64,000 nt of DNA from Aquimonas sp041395245. Lineage in GTDB: Bacteria; Pseudomonadota; Gammaproteobacteria; Xanthomonadales; Xanthomonadaceae. Made by a program: the position numbers and the translations under genes. Where the stretch lies: the NCBI GenBank assembly GCA_041395245.1, contig JAWLAY010000009.1, forward strand, positions 124,001 to 188,000. The letters run 5' to 3'. Below the pieces are notes generated by a model that had not been told where the DNA came from, did not search any database, and saw only the letters and a program-made list of their open reading frames with translations. This document shows, piece by piece, positions 29,042 to 37,618 of the stretch; the stretch's first letter is position 1; each line of letters starts with the position of its first letter.

Positions 29042-30757
29042 ATGACACCGCAGACACTCTCCCGCCAACGTGGCAACGCCGCTGGCAAGTTCATCACCTT
29101 CATCCTGGTCATTGCACTGCTTGGACTGGGCGGCTGGTTGGTCATGCAGGATCAGGGCAAGGCGCCGCCCAGCGACGTCAGCGCGCAGCGTGATCCGCAG
29201 GTTGCGCCAAGCGGCGATGACGACCAAAGCAGCGCCAGCGGTGACGCCCCCTCGCCCATCGAACCCTTGACCCGTCTGCCCACGCTCGACGCCGCGGCGG
29301 CCTATCAGCCGAAGGACGACGTCATCGATGTCGACATCAGCGAATACGCGGGTTATGCCGGTCTGATCGTCGCCAACGGCGGCCTCGCGCCCAACCCGGA
29401 TTCGATCTTTGCCAAGCAATACGGCTTTCAGGTGCGGCTGACCCTGAGCGAGGAAGAAGGCTGGTCCAAACTCAACAATGGCCGCATTGCCGCCTCGGTG
29501 ACAACCACCGACACCTTGCCGATCATGGGTCGCCAGTTCGAAGTCATCGCGCCGGTGCAGATTGGTTTTTCGCGCGGTGCCGACATGGTCGTGGTGGACG
29601 CGGGCATTCCCAACATCAACCAGTTGACCGGCAAGGTCCTGGCCTCATCGCAGTTCAACGAAGCCGAGTTTTTCATCCGCTATCTGGCCTCCGAAGCCGG
29701 TGTGAAAGTGCGCGTGTTGCACGATCTGGATGCCCGCCCGGCGGCTGATGAACTTGGTCTGGTGATGTACGAAGACGCCTTCGTCGCCTGTGATGCCTAC
29801 GAACATGAACTGACCCAGCGCAAGCCCCGCCTGAACGGTTGCGTCGGCTGGTCGCCGCGCACCGACGAAGTCGTCGACGCCTCCAATGGCCGCGCCAAGA
29901 TTCTGGTCAGCAACCGCAACCTGCTGGTCATCGCCGACATCCTGATGGTCAATCAGGGCTTCGCCGCCGCCCATCCCGATTGGGCCAAGGGACTGGTGCA
30001 TGGCCTGCTGGAAGGCAACCGTCAGGTGCGCGAAAACGCCGAGCCGCATCTGGCTCAAATCGCCGCTGCACTGGGCTGGGAAGTGGACGAAACGCGCGAG
30101 GAGCTGCGCAAGGTGCACCTCTCCAACCTGCCGGAGAATCTCGCCTTTTTCGAAGGCACCATCGATGCGGCCGGTTCGTTTCAGGGCATCTACCAGTCCT
30201 CGGTGCTCGCCTACGGCAGCGGCCTGCTGAAGAACCCGGCTGACCCGGCCCGCTTCGTCGACCTGCAATACCTCAAGGGTCTGCAAAGCCTGCCCGCCTT
30301 CGCCGAACAGAAAATCGCCATCGCCCCGATCAAGACCGGCGCCGCCGTCTCGCTGGAAGGCGATGCCCTGCTGAGCCGTGACATCCGCTTCTTCTTCAAA
30401 CCCAACTCGGCCGAACTCGACCCGGCCGCCAAGGAAAATCAGGACTTCCTCGACACCATCAAGGGCTTCCTGCAGGTCAGTCCCGGCTCCATCGTGCTGC
30501 TGCGCGGCCACGTCGACAACGCCCGTGTTGCCGAATTCGAGCAACAAGGCGGCCAAGCACTGGTCCGCTCGATGGCCCTGAAAGCCATGGAACTGTCGCG
30601 CCAACGCGCCCAATCCGTGCGCGACGCCCTGCTCGCCCGCCACCCCGGCCTCGACATCAAACGCATCGAACTCGTCGGCCGCGGCTGGGAAGAACCCGCA
30701 GGTGCCGACAGCGATCTGAACCGCCGCGTCGAAGTGCAGTGGTTTACTTTGGAGTGA
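29042..30757 (+). CDS. Substrate-binding-protein/OmpA hybrid, envelope protein
   Basis: A 571-residue protein with an uncleaved-looking N-terminal membrane segment (about 16-36), a Ser/Asp/Pro linker, a type-2 periplasmic-binding-protein fold resembling ABC transporter nitrate/taurine-type binding proteins (about 95-420), and a C-terminal OmpA-like peptidoglycan-binding domain (about 445-571, with FFFKPNSAELDP, LRGHVDN, LSRQRAQSVRDAL and LVGRGWEEP). The combination would link an unidentified ligand or protein to the cell wall from the inner membrane. A GAGGAGCAAGGT ribosome site precedes the start. It closes the four-gene pspA-type operon, 47 bases after the coiled-coil gene. No transporter components are present. 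Confidence 0.87.
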   Translation: MTPQTLSRQRGNAAGKFITFILVIALLGLGGWLVMQDQGKAPPSDVSAQRDPQVAPSGDDDQSSASGDAPSPIEPLTRLPTLDAAAAYQPKDDVIDVDISEYAGYAGLIVANGGLAPNPDSIFAKQYGFQVRLTLSEEEGWSKLNNGRIAASVTTTDTLPIMGRQFEVIAPVQIGFSRGADMVVVDAGIPNINQLTGKVLASSQFNEAEFFIRYLASEAGVKVRVLHDLDARPAADELGLVMYEDAFVACDAYEHELTQRKPRLNGCVGWSPRTDEVVDASNGRAKILVSNRNLLVIADILMVNQGFAAAHPDWAKGLVHGLLEGNRQVRENAEPHLAQIAAALGWEVDETREELRKVHLSNLPENLAFFEGTIDAAGSFQGIYQSSVLAYGSGLLKNPADPARFVDLQYLKGLQSLPAFAEQKIAIAPIKTGAAVSLEGDALLSRDIRFFFKPNSAELDPAAKENQDFLDTIKGFLQVSPGSIVLLRGHVDNARVAEFEQQGGQALVRSMALKAMELSRQRAQSVRDALLARHPGLDIKRIELVGRGWEEPAGADSDLNRRVEVQWFTLE

Positions 30758-30856
30758 GGGGCACGTACCCAACGGAATGATCCGCGCATTGGCTCGCTTC
30801 CCCCGCGCCAATGCGCGAAGATGCGCGGCCTTTGCTTGCGTTGGTAGCCTGTTCCG

Positions 30857-32743
30857 ATGATTGCCTTCCGTGGTCTCGCCCTGCGTCGTGGCGAGCGTTT
30901 GTTGCTCTCCAACGTGGATGTGGTGTTGCACGCCGGTTGGCGGGTGGGTGTCATCGGGCGCAACGGGTGTGGCAAATCGAGTCTGTTCGCGGCGATTCTG
31001 GGCGAGTTGGAGTCAGACTCTGGCAGCATTGATCGGCCTGCGGGTCTGCGGGTGGCTTCGGTGGCGCAGGAAGCGCCCGCGCTGCCGGATGCGGCGATTG
31101 ATTTCGTGTTGCAGGGCGATGTGGCCGTCGCGGCGGCCTTGCGGACGGCCAGTGAGGCCGAGGCGCGCGGTGATCACGAGGCGGCCGCGCACGCCCATCA
31201 CGATATCGAGCATCTGGGCGGCTACGACGCACGGGCGCGGGCCGGACGCTTGCTGCATGGGCTGGGCTTTCCGGCCGAAACCCATGAGCGCGCGGTCAGC
31301 AGTTTTTCCGGTGGCTGGCGGGTGCGCTTGAACCTCGCCCATGCCTTGATGACGCCTTCCGACCTGCTGCTGCTCGACGAGCCGACCAACCATCTCGATC
31401 TTGATGCGGTGCTGTGGCTTGAGGAATGGCTCAAGCGCTACGAAGGCACCGTGCTGGTGATCTCGCACGACCGCGAGTTTCTCGATGGCATGGTCACCCA
31501 TACCCTGCATCTGCATGGCGGTACGGCGCGGCTGTACAGCGGCGACTACTCGGCCTTCGAGCGCCAGCGTGCCGAGCAACTGCGCCAGCAGCAGATCGCC
31601 TTCGAGAAGGAACAGGTCGAACGCGCGCATCTGCAAGCCTTCATCGACCGTTTCAAGGCCAAGGCCAGCAAGGCCAAGCAGGCGCAATCGCGCATGAAGC
31701 GGCTGGAAAAGCTGGCAGGCACCGAAGCCGTGCGAGCCGAGCGCGGATTCAGCTTCAATTTTCCGCCGCCCAACAAGCTGCCGACGCCCTTGCTGCGACT
31801 CGATCAGGTCGACGCCGGTTATGGCGGCGAGCCCATCCTGCGCGCGGTCAAGTTCGCACTGGAGCCCGGTGATCGCATCGGTTTGCTCGGTCGCAACGGC
31901 GCGGGCAAGTCGACCCTGGTAAAGACCCTGTTCGGCGATCTGCCGCCGTTGCGCGGCGAGCGCTTGGCACACGGCGAGGTCAACATCGGCTACTTCTCGC
32001 AGCACACCGTCGAACAACTGCATGAAGGTCATAGCCCGATGCAGCATTTGAGCGAGATTGCCCGTGGGGTCGGCGAACAGGTGCTGCGCACCTATCTGGG
32101 CACCTGGAATTTCGCCGGAGATCGTGTGTTCGAGTCGGTCGAGGGGTTTTCCGGCGGTGAGCGCGCGCGACTGGCCCTGGCCCTGATCGCCTGGCGCAAG
32201 CCCAATCTGCTGCTGCTCGACGAGCCGACCAACCATCTCGATCTGGACATGCGCGAAGCGCTGGCCGACGCGCTGGCCGAATATCCCGGCGCGCTGGTGC
32301 TGGTCTCGCATGATCGGCATTTGCTGGGCCTGGTCTGCGACAGCTACTGGCGCGTGGCCGATGGCAAGGTCGAGCCCTTCGATGGCGATCTGGACGACTA
32401 CGCGGCTTGGCTGCGCAGGCGTAGCAGCAGTGCTCCGACCAGCACTTCCAGCAACACGCCAGCGGTCGCGGACAACCGCAATGAACGCCGCCGTAGCGCG
32501 GCAGAACAACGCGAGCGCGAACGGCCCTTGCGCAACAGGTTGAAAGTGGTCGAAGCGCGCATGGAAAAGCTCGCCGCCGAACTGGCCAGTCTGCAAAGCC
32601 AACTCGCCGATCCCGCGCTGTATTCCGGCGATGGCAAGCAGGCCACCCTGTTGAGCCAGCAACAACACAGTCTTGGCAGTGAGCACGCGTCGCTGGAGGA
32701 CGAATGGCTGCAATTGCACGAGCAGTTGGAACAAGGCGCGTGA
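30857..32743 (+). CDS. yheS: ABC-F family ATPase, YheS type
   Basis: A 628-residue soluble ABC-F protein with two ATP-binding cassettes and no membrane domain. Walker A motifs are GRNGCGKS (about 34) and GRNGAGKS (about 343); signatures are SFSGGW and FSGGERAR; Walker B segments are LLLLDEPTNHLDL, present in both halves. The interdomain P-site tRNA-interaction linker (AKASKAKQAQSRMKRLE) and a C-terminal coiled coil (about 530-628) are present. Similarity extends along the whole of E. coli YheS. ABC-F proteins act on ribosomes to resolve stalled or abnormal translation states. Start ATG at 30857. Confidence 0.93.
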   Translation: MIAFRGLALRRGERLLLSNVDVVLHAGWRVGVIGRNGCGKSSLFAAILGELESDSGSIDRPAGLRVASVAQEAPALPDAAIDFVLQGDVAVAAALRTASEAEARGDHEAAAHAHHDIEHLGGYDARARAGRLLHGLGFPAETHERAVSSFSGGWRVRLNLAHALMTPSDLLLLDEPTNHLDLDAVLWLEEWLKRYEGTVLVISHDREFLDGMVTHTLHLHGGTARLYSGDYSAFERQRAEQLRQQQIAFEKEQVERAHLQAFIDRFKAKASKAKQAQSRMKRLEKLAGTEAVRAERGFSFNFPPPNKLPTPLLRLDQVDAGYGGEPILRAVKFALEPGDRIGLLGRNGAGKSTLVKTLFGDLPPLRGERLAHGEVNIGYFSQHTVEQLHEGHSPMQHLSEIARGVGEQVLRTYLGTWNFAGDRVFESVEGFSGGERARLALALIAWRKPNLLLLDEPTNHLDLDMREALADALAEYPGALVLVSHDRHLLGLVCDSYWRVADGKVEPFDGDLDDYAAWLRRRSSSAPTSTSSNTPAVADNRNERRRSAAEQRERERPLRNRLKVVEARMEKLAAELASLQSQLADPALYSGDGKQATLLSQQQHSLGSEHASLEDEWLQLHEQLEQGA

Positions 32744-32762
32744 GCGGGAACGCAGGCGAGCC

Positions 32763-33626
32763 ATGAACGCGCGCTATCGCGGCCCGTTGCTGACTGCCGA
32801 CACGCTGGCCTCGCTGAAACAGGCGCGCGGCGCGGGGGCGACGCACTGGTCGGGTTCACTCGACTTGGGGCGTTCGACGCACAGCGTGGGCGTTGCCGAT
32901 GGCGACTGGATGTTCGAATCGCAGCGCTATCCGTGGCCCGAATCGCTGAAGGACCGCACGATCTATTTCTGGAACGGCACGGAATTCGCCCCGGTCGCGC
33001 ACTTCGGCGGCCAGTTGATCAAGCTGGTGCCAACCGACTGGCAGGTGCCCACCTTCGAGATCGATGGCATCAAGATGCTGCCCAGCGCCCAGGTCTCGCC
33101 CTGGGACGATGCGCGGCGAAAAGTCGAACTGATCGCCCCGCGCGGTCGCCGTGTGCTCGACTCCTGCGGCGGCCTCGGCTACTTCGCCGCCTGGTGCCTG
33201 CAACACGGTGCCACGCAAGTGCAGTCGTTCGAAAAGAATGCCGACGTGCTGTGGCTGCGTCGCCTCAATCCGTGGTCGCCTGACCCCGAAGCCGCTGAGC
33301 ATCGCGAGCGCTTCCAGCTCACCCATGCCGACGTCTCGCAAGCCATCCACACACTGCCCGACGCAAGTTTCGATGCCGCCCTGCACGACCCGCCGCGCTT
33401 CGGCATCGCGGGTGAACTGTATTCGCAAGCCTTCTACGACCAGCTCGCCCGCGTCCTGCGCCCCGGCGCACCCTTGTTCCATTACACCGGCAGCCCGAAC
33501 CGCCTGACCAGCGGCCGCGACGTCCCCGGCGAGGTCTTGAAGCGCCTGGAGCGCGCCGGATTCCGCTGTCAGCGCAAGCTGGATGGGGTGTTGGGGAGCA
33601 AGGCCGCTTCAGGCCGCCATCGCTGA
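32763..33626 (+). CDS. Class I SAM-dependent methyltransferase (spermidine-synthase-like)
   Basis: A 287-residue protein with an N-terminal beta-rich part and a C-terminal methyltransferase fold: motif I VLDSCGGLGYFAAW (about 131-144), acidic loop SFEKN, and a LHDPPRFG motif IV (about 208-215) similar to that of RNA or protein N-methyltransferases (xDPP). It begins 19 bases after the yheS stop and may share its transcript. Substrate unknown; a translation-related target would suit the neighbour, but this is speculation. Confidence 0.8.
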   Translation: MNARYRGPLLTADTLASLKQARGAGATHWSGSLDLGRSTHSVGVADGDWMFESQRYPWPESLKDRTIYFWNGTEFAPVAHFGGQLIKLVPTDWQVPTFEIDGIKMLPSAQVSPWDDARRKVELIAPRGRRVLDSCGGLGYFAAWCLQHGATQVQSFEKNADVLWLRRLNPWSPDPEAAEHRERFQLTHADVSQAIHTLPDASFDAALHDPPRFGIAGELYSQAFYDQLARVLRPGAPLFHYTGSPNRLTSGRDVPGEVLKRLERAGFRCQRKLDGVLGSKAASGRHR

Positions 33627-33627
33627 G

Positions 33628-35442
33628 TCAGGTCAGCTCACTGCGTTGTTCAACCCAGAGTTGGGCGCGTCCATGCTGTTTGGCCCGATACATGGCGGAA
33701 TCGGCCGCTGCCACCACCTCGGCGACTTTGCGCCCACGACGCACCGCCAGTCCCAGACTGGCACTCGTCGCGGGCAGCGGCGGCTTCGGGCTGGCAAGCG
33801 CTGACAACAACCGATGAGCGAATTCAGTCGCTCTTGTTTCATCGTCCGCTGGCATCACGACGAGAAACTCTTCACCGCCCCAGCGACCCGCCATTTCCTG
33901 CGAAGAGACCAACGCTGTGAGGACGCTACCAACATGCTGCAGAAGGGCGTCACCAACATCATGTCCCAAGCTATCGTTGACCTGTTTGAAATGGTCCAGG
34001 TCGATCAGCAACAACTGGTACCCCTCCCTACCCGCATCCAAAACCGACAAGTGCTCCCATAGCGCCCGCCGATTTGGCAATCCGGTCAGACTATCCAAAC
34101 GAGCGAGAACCGCGTTGCGCTCACTGATCTCGTGCAGTTCGCGCATCGCGCGACCTCGGGAATTTGCCAGCCAGATACTCAACGCCAGCAACGGCAACAA
34201 GATGAGCACGCCGCTCAACAGGAGCTGATTGCGACTGCGCTGCATCTCCTCGCCCATCTTGGCGGTACGCAGCTGCGCTCTTGCGCGCTCGTAATCCAGC
34301 ACCGCGTCGATCTGCTCGACCCGCGTGGCCAGCAGTTCGTCATGCATTTGACTCAAGGTTTGCAGGGCTTTCTGCTGTGATGACAATGCCGCTTCGAATT
34401 GGCGTGTGGTGGCCAGCAAGTCCGCCAATGCTTTGGCATTGTCCAGCACGTGCTGTTGCAGGCCGAACGTCTCGGCCAAGGCCAAGGCGCGTTGCGTCGC
34501 GGCAATCGCCTGGTCAGGCTGATCCGCCAGCGCGTGGACCATGCTGGCGGCTTCCTGACACCAGACTTGCCAACTGTCGTTGCGCATCTCGCGAACCACC
34601 TCGAAGCACTGTTCGACGAGAGATTGCGCCTCACTCCGCCGACCACGTTTGGCTTCGAGCTCGGACAAATTCACCAACGCCGTGATCCGTGTACTGTGGC
34701 GACCCAGTCGCTCGGCGAGCTTCAACGCCTGCTGAAGGTGGGGCCAAGCCTCATCGAGTCGCTGCGACTCGATTAGCGCTGCACCAAGGTTGGTGTGCAG
34801 CTTCGCGATCTCGGCTTGCATCCCGATCGCCTCAAACAGTCGCAACGCTTGCGAGAAGCTGTCGATCGCTTCCGCGTACTTGTCGGCTGCCAGATGAATC
34901 GCACCGATAACGTTGTGACTATGCCCCCACCATTCAGGGTCCTGACCCGCCATCAGAAGTTGCTGCGCCTCGCGCGCCGCCTGCATGGCCTGATCCGGGC
35001 TGCCCAGCCGATACAGATTCTGCGCCGCCAGTATTCTCAGCCTGGCCAGCAGTCGCGGCTCGGCCGAGCGGTCAAGCTTGGCCTCTTCAACGGCCAACAG
35101 TTGCATGGCGGCACGAAAATCATTGCGTTGATAGTAGGCGCGCGCGAGCAACAATTGACTGCTGAAGGAATCGAGCCAAGGCTGGCCCTTTGCTTCGGCA
35201 AGCAAACGCTCCGCCTCAACCGGATGCGAAGCCAGCTCTGCCTCCAGCGCTTGAAGAGAGGTCGCGGGCTCGGAATGCCCGGGTGTTGGCAGCACGCAGA
35301 CGAGCAACAAGACTGCCCAACAGAGAACCTCCTGGAACACCGAAAACGAACGCGGGTCGAACTTCAACGCGGCGTGCTCGACCCGGATTCCGGCGACGCT
35401 GGCCTGGGATGTCCTCGATCTAGTGCGTGTCCGATCCAGCAT
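33628..35442 (-). CDS. Diguanylate cyclase with TPR-type sensory region
   Basis: A 604-residue signalling protein. An N-terminal hydrophobic export/anchor segment (about 38-57) leads to a periplasmic TPR-rich region (about 60-370), then a coiled coil, a membrane helix (LLLSGVLILLPLLALSIWLA, about 405-424) and a GGDEF domain (about 455-600) with the active-site motif GRWGGEEF. The RxxD inhibitory site that normally precedes GGDEF is absent, so product inhibition by cyclic-di-GMP is not expected. Domain ordering indicates sensing outside the inner membrane and cyclic-di-GMP synthesis inside. Convergent with the methyltransferase gene. Confidence 0.9.
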   Translation of the reverse strand: MLDRTRTRSRTSQASVAGIRVEHAALKFDPRSFSVFQEVLCWAVLLLVCVLPTPGHSEPATSLQALEAELASHPVEAERLLAEAKGQPWLDSFSSQLLLARAYYQRNDFRAAMQLLAVEEAKLDRSAEPRLLARLRILAAQNLYRLGSPDQAMQAAREAQQLLMAGQDPEWWGHSHNVIGAIHLAADKYAEAIDSFSQALRLFEAIGMQAEIAKLHTNLGAALIESQRLDEAWPHLQQALKLAERLGRHSTRITALVNLSELEAKRGRRSEAQSLVEQCFEVVREMRNDSWQVWCQEAASMVHALADQPDQAIAATQRALALAETFGLQQHVLDNAKALADLLATTRQFEAALSSQQKALQTLSQMHDELLATRVEQIDAVLDYERARAQLRTAKMGEEMQRSRNQLLLSGVLILLPLLALSIWLANSRGRAMRELHEISERNAVLARLDSLTGLPNRRALWEHLSVLDAGREGYQLLLIDLDHFKQVNDSLGHDVGDALLQHVGSVLTALVSSQEMAGRWGGEEFLVVMPADDETRATEFAHRLLSALASPKPPLPATSASLGLAVRRGRKVAEVVAAADSAMYRAKQHGRAQLWVEQRSELT

Positions 35443-35644
35443 TTGCTAAGGGCCTGAAACCTTCGAGATGGTCTGTATTTGCCATGAGTCTATCCACTCT
35501 CGGTCCACTCGGGTCCCTGACGTCGCATTACAGGAGCGTATCGGGTGATTGCCGCGAAAGTTCGGCTGAACGGCGCCAAGTGTCTTGAATTCCACCTTGT
35601 AACCCCCCACTGTCGCGGCCTATCGCATTTTCTGGAGCTACATC

Positions 35645-35932
35645 ATGCCCATCTACGGTTTCGAGTGTTCGGCCTGCGGTCATCATTTCGACCGTCTGCA
35701 GAAATTGTCGGATCCTGATCCCACGGTTTGCCCGAGTTGCGGGGCGGAGCAGGTCAAGCGGCAGATCACCGCGCCCGCCTTCCGTCTGGCGGGTGCAGGC
35801 TGGTACGAAACGGACTTCAAGAAGGACGGTGACAAGAAGCGCAATCTGGCCGATGGCGGCGGTGGAAGCAGCGATGCGCCGTCCGCGGCGTGCGGCACAG
35901 CGGCCTGTCCGGCGGCGAGCGGTTCGGCTTGA
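35645..35932 (+). CDS. FmdB family zinc-ribbon protein
   Basis: A 95-residue protein of the FmdB/CxxC_CxxC_SSSS group. It starts MPIYGFECSACGHHFD and carries a second CPSCG knuckle at about residues 30-34, giving a four-Cys zinc ribbon, followed by a low-complexity Gly/Ser/Ala tail. Function is unknown; these genes commonly sit a few genes upstream of aspS in gammaproteobacteria, as here. CTGGAG lies seven bases before the ATG. Confidence 0.88.
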   Translation: MPIYGFECSACGHHFDRLQKLSDPDPTVCPSCGAEQVKRQITAPAFRLAGAGWYETDFKKDGDKKRNLADGGGGSSDAPSAACGTAACPAASGSA

Positions 35933-36402
35933 ACCTCATCGAGGTGGGATCGATCCGCATTCGGCCCGCCACGGTGGATGATCTGGACGCGCTGGCGTCG
36001 TTGTTCGATGCCTACCGGCAGTTTTACGCGCAAGCGGCTGATCTTCCGAAGGCGTTGGCTTATCTGGCGGAGCGCATCGCGCGCCGTGATGCCGAGTTGC
36101 TGCTGGCGCTGGCACCCGATGGCCAGGCCTTGGGATTCGCACAACTGTATCCCGCGCTGTGCTCGGTCGCTGCAACCGAATACGGCGTGCTGTATGACCT
36201 CTATGTTGTCCCGCAAGCACGTCGTGCGGGCGTGGCACGCGCCTTGTTGCAGGCGGCACGCGACACTGCCGTGTCGCGGCACTGGTCGCGGCTGGAACTC
36301 AGCACCGCCAACGACAACCACGCGGCGCAGCGCCTTTACGAATCGATGGGCTGGCAGCATGACCGGGTGTTTCGCACCTACAAACTTGACCTGAGCCACT
36401 GA
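35929..36402 (+). CDS. GNAT family N-acetyltransferase
   Basis: A 157-residue acetyltransferase that uses acetyl-CoA; acceptor unknown. The GNAT fold is clear: IRIRPATVDDLDAL at the start, beta-4 LYDLYVVPQARRAGVARALL containing the R-x-G-x-A acetyl-CoA loop, and the C-terminal ELSTANDNHAAQRLYESMGW motif. The TTG at 35929 overlaps the FmdB stop (TTGA). A GTG at 35944 or one at 35890 are alternatives, so the first residues are uncertain. Confidence 0.88.
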   Translation: MNLIEVGSIRIRPATVDDLDALASLFDAYRQFYAQAADLPKALAYLAERIARRDAELLLALAPDGQALGFAQLYPALCSVAATEYGVLYDLYVVPQARRAGVARALLQAARDTAVSRHWSRLELSTANDNHAAQRLYESMGWQHDRVFRTYKLDLSH

Positions 36403-36473
36403 GGCATCCGGCCGGCCTTGAGCCGATCGGTCTGGCGGTGCGATCCTGCGACCACTACGCAAGGAGGATCACT

Positions 36474-36854
36474 ATGCGGTCATGGTCTTTGGCGGTAACA
36501 GTGTTGCTCGGAAGTTCGCTTTTTCAGCACGCTGCTGCCGGCGACGCACTGTACAAGTGCGTCGATAGCAAAGGTGCGATCAGCATTCAGGACAAGCCTT
36601 GCGCAGGATCGACGCAGACGCAGTCGGTCACCCCGGTGGAGGTCGATCCGCAACACCGCGCTATGCAAGGCAGGCTGTATCAGGCCGATCCGGCGGATCG
36701 TTCGACACCACGGCAGACCCGACGCGCAAGCCGCCTCAGCCAATGCGAGAAAGTCCGCGCCAGGGTGGCCGAGGAGCGTGACCGCGAAGGCCTGACGGCG
36801 GGTTTCGACCGCCGCTCGCAATGGGATGAACGCGTGCGCCGCGCCTGCCGATAG
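36474..36854 (+). CDS. DUF4124-type secreted small protein
   Basis: A 126-residue exported protein with a signal peptide (about 1-22, ending AAAG) and the DUF4124 hallmark LYKCVDSKGAISIQDKPC, a small domain common in secreted and periplasmic proteins of this order. The tail is highly charged, with two cysteines (SQCEKVR and RRACR) that may form a disulfide. AAGGAGG precedes the ATG by eight bases. Function unknown. Confidence 0.85.
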   Translation: MRSWSLAVTVLLGSSLFQHAAAGDALYKCVDSKGAISIQDKPCAGSTQTQSVTPVEVDPQHRAMQGRLYQADPADRSTPRQTRRASRLSQCEKVRARVAEERDREGLTAGFDRRSQWDERVRRACR

Positions 36855-36896
36855 GCCTGGCTTGCGCACGAAGCGTCCCAGGATTACGGTCAGCGC

Positions 36897-37508
36897 ATGA
36901 ACCTACGTCGATTGATCTGGCCATTTGCCCTGAGCGTTGCGACACCATTGAGTGCAAACCCGGCACCGCTCGACAACGATCCGCCTGCGCAAACGGTTTT
37001 TTTTCAGCGCCTGAAATCGCTGTGCGGGCTTGCCTTCGAAGGCAAGGTGGCTGTGGATACACCCGCTGAACCTAACAATCCCTTCGCGGGCAAAACGCTG
37101 CTGATGCATGTGCGCGAATGCACCGACGATGGTCTGCGGATTCCGTTTCATGTGGGCGATGATCGTTCGCGCACCTGGGTGCTGACCCGCACCGCCAGTG
37201 GCCTGCGACTGAAACATGACCATCGCCATGCCGATGGCACAGCGGATGCCGCCACGCTGTATGGAGGTGACACGACGGACGCTGGCAGCGCGCAGCGTCA
37301 GCAGTTCCCGGTCGACGCCGAGTCGATCGCTTTGTTCCGCACCGAGGGCCGCGAGGCGTCAACCCGAAACACCTGGGCGCTGGAACTTCAACCCGGCGAG
37401 CAGTTCGTTTACGAGCTTTCACGCCCCGGTGGACGACTTTTCCGCGTCGTGTTCGACCTTCGCCAACCGGTCGAGACACCGCCTTCTCCCTGGGGCGCCG
37501 AGCACTGA
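36897..37508 (+). CDS. Hypothetical secreted protein
   Basis: A 203-residue protein with a probable signal peptide (MNLRRLIWPFALSVATPLSA) and a soluble beta-rich body with two cysteines (SLCGLAFEG and VRECTDD), likely bridged in the periplasm. No domain recognised. The gene lies between the DUF4124 gene and aspS on the same strand. Confidence 0.8.
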   Translation: MNLRRLIWPFALSVATPLSANPAPLDNDPPAQTVFFQRLKSLCGLAFEGKVAVDTPAEPNNPFAGKTLLMHVRECTDDGLRIPFHVGDDRSRTWVLTRTASGLRLKHDHRHADGTADAATLYGGDTTDAGSAQRQQFPVDAESIALFRTEGREASTRNTWALELQPGEQFVYELSRPGGRLFRVVFDLRQPVETPPSPWGAEH

Positions 37509-37618
37509 GTCTTCACGCTCGATAAACCGCAACGTTTGCGGCAAACCCCGCTGCGGCCTACCATTTGCGGCCTTTCGTTCTGCCATCTGGCCGTGCCCGT
37601 CCCGGCCCCGGAGTTCCC

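Noticed and set aside
31013..32764. 583-codon minus-strand frame
   Set aside because: Antisense shadow of the ABC-F gene; contains no recognisable domain.
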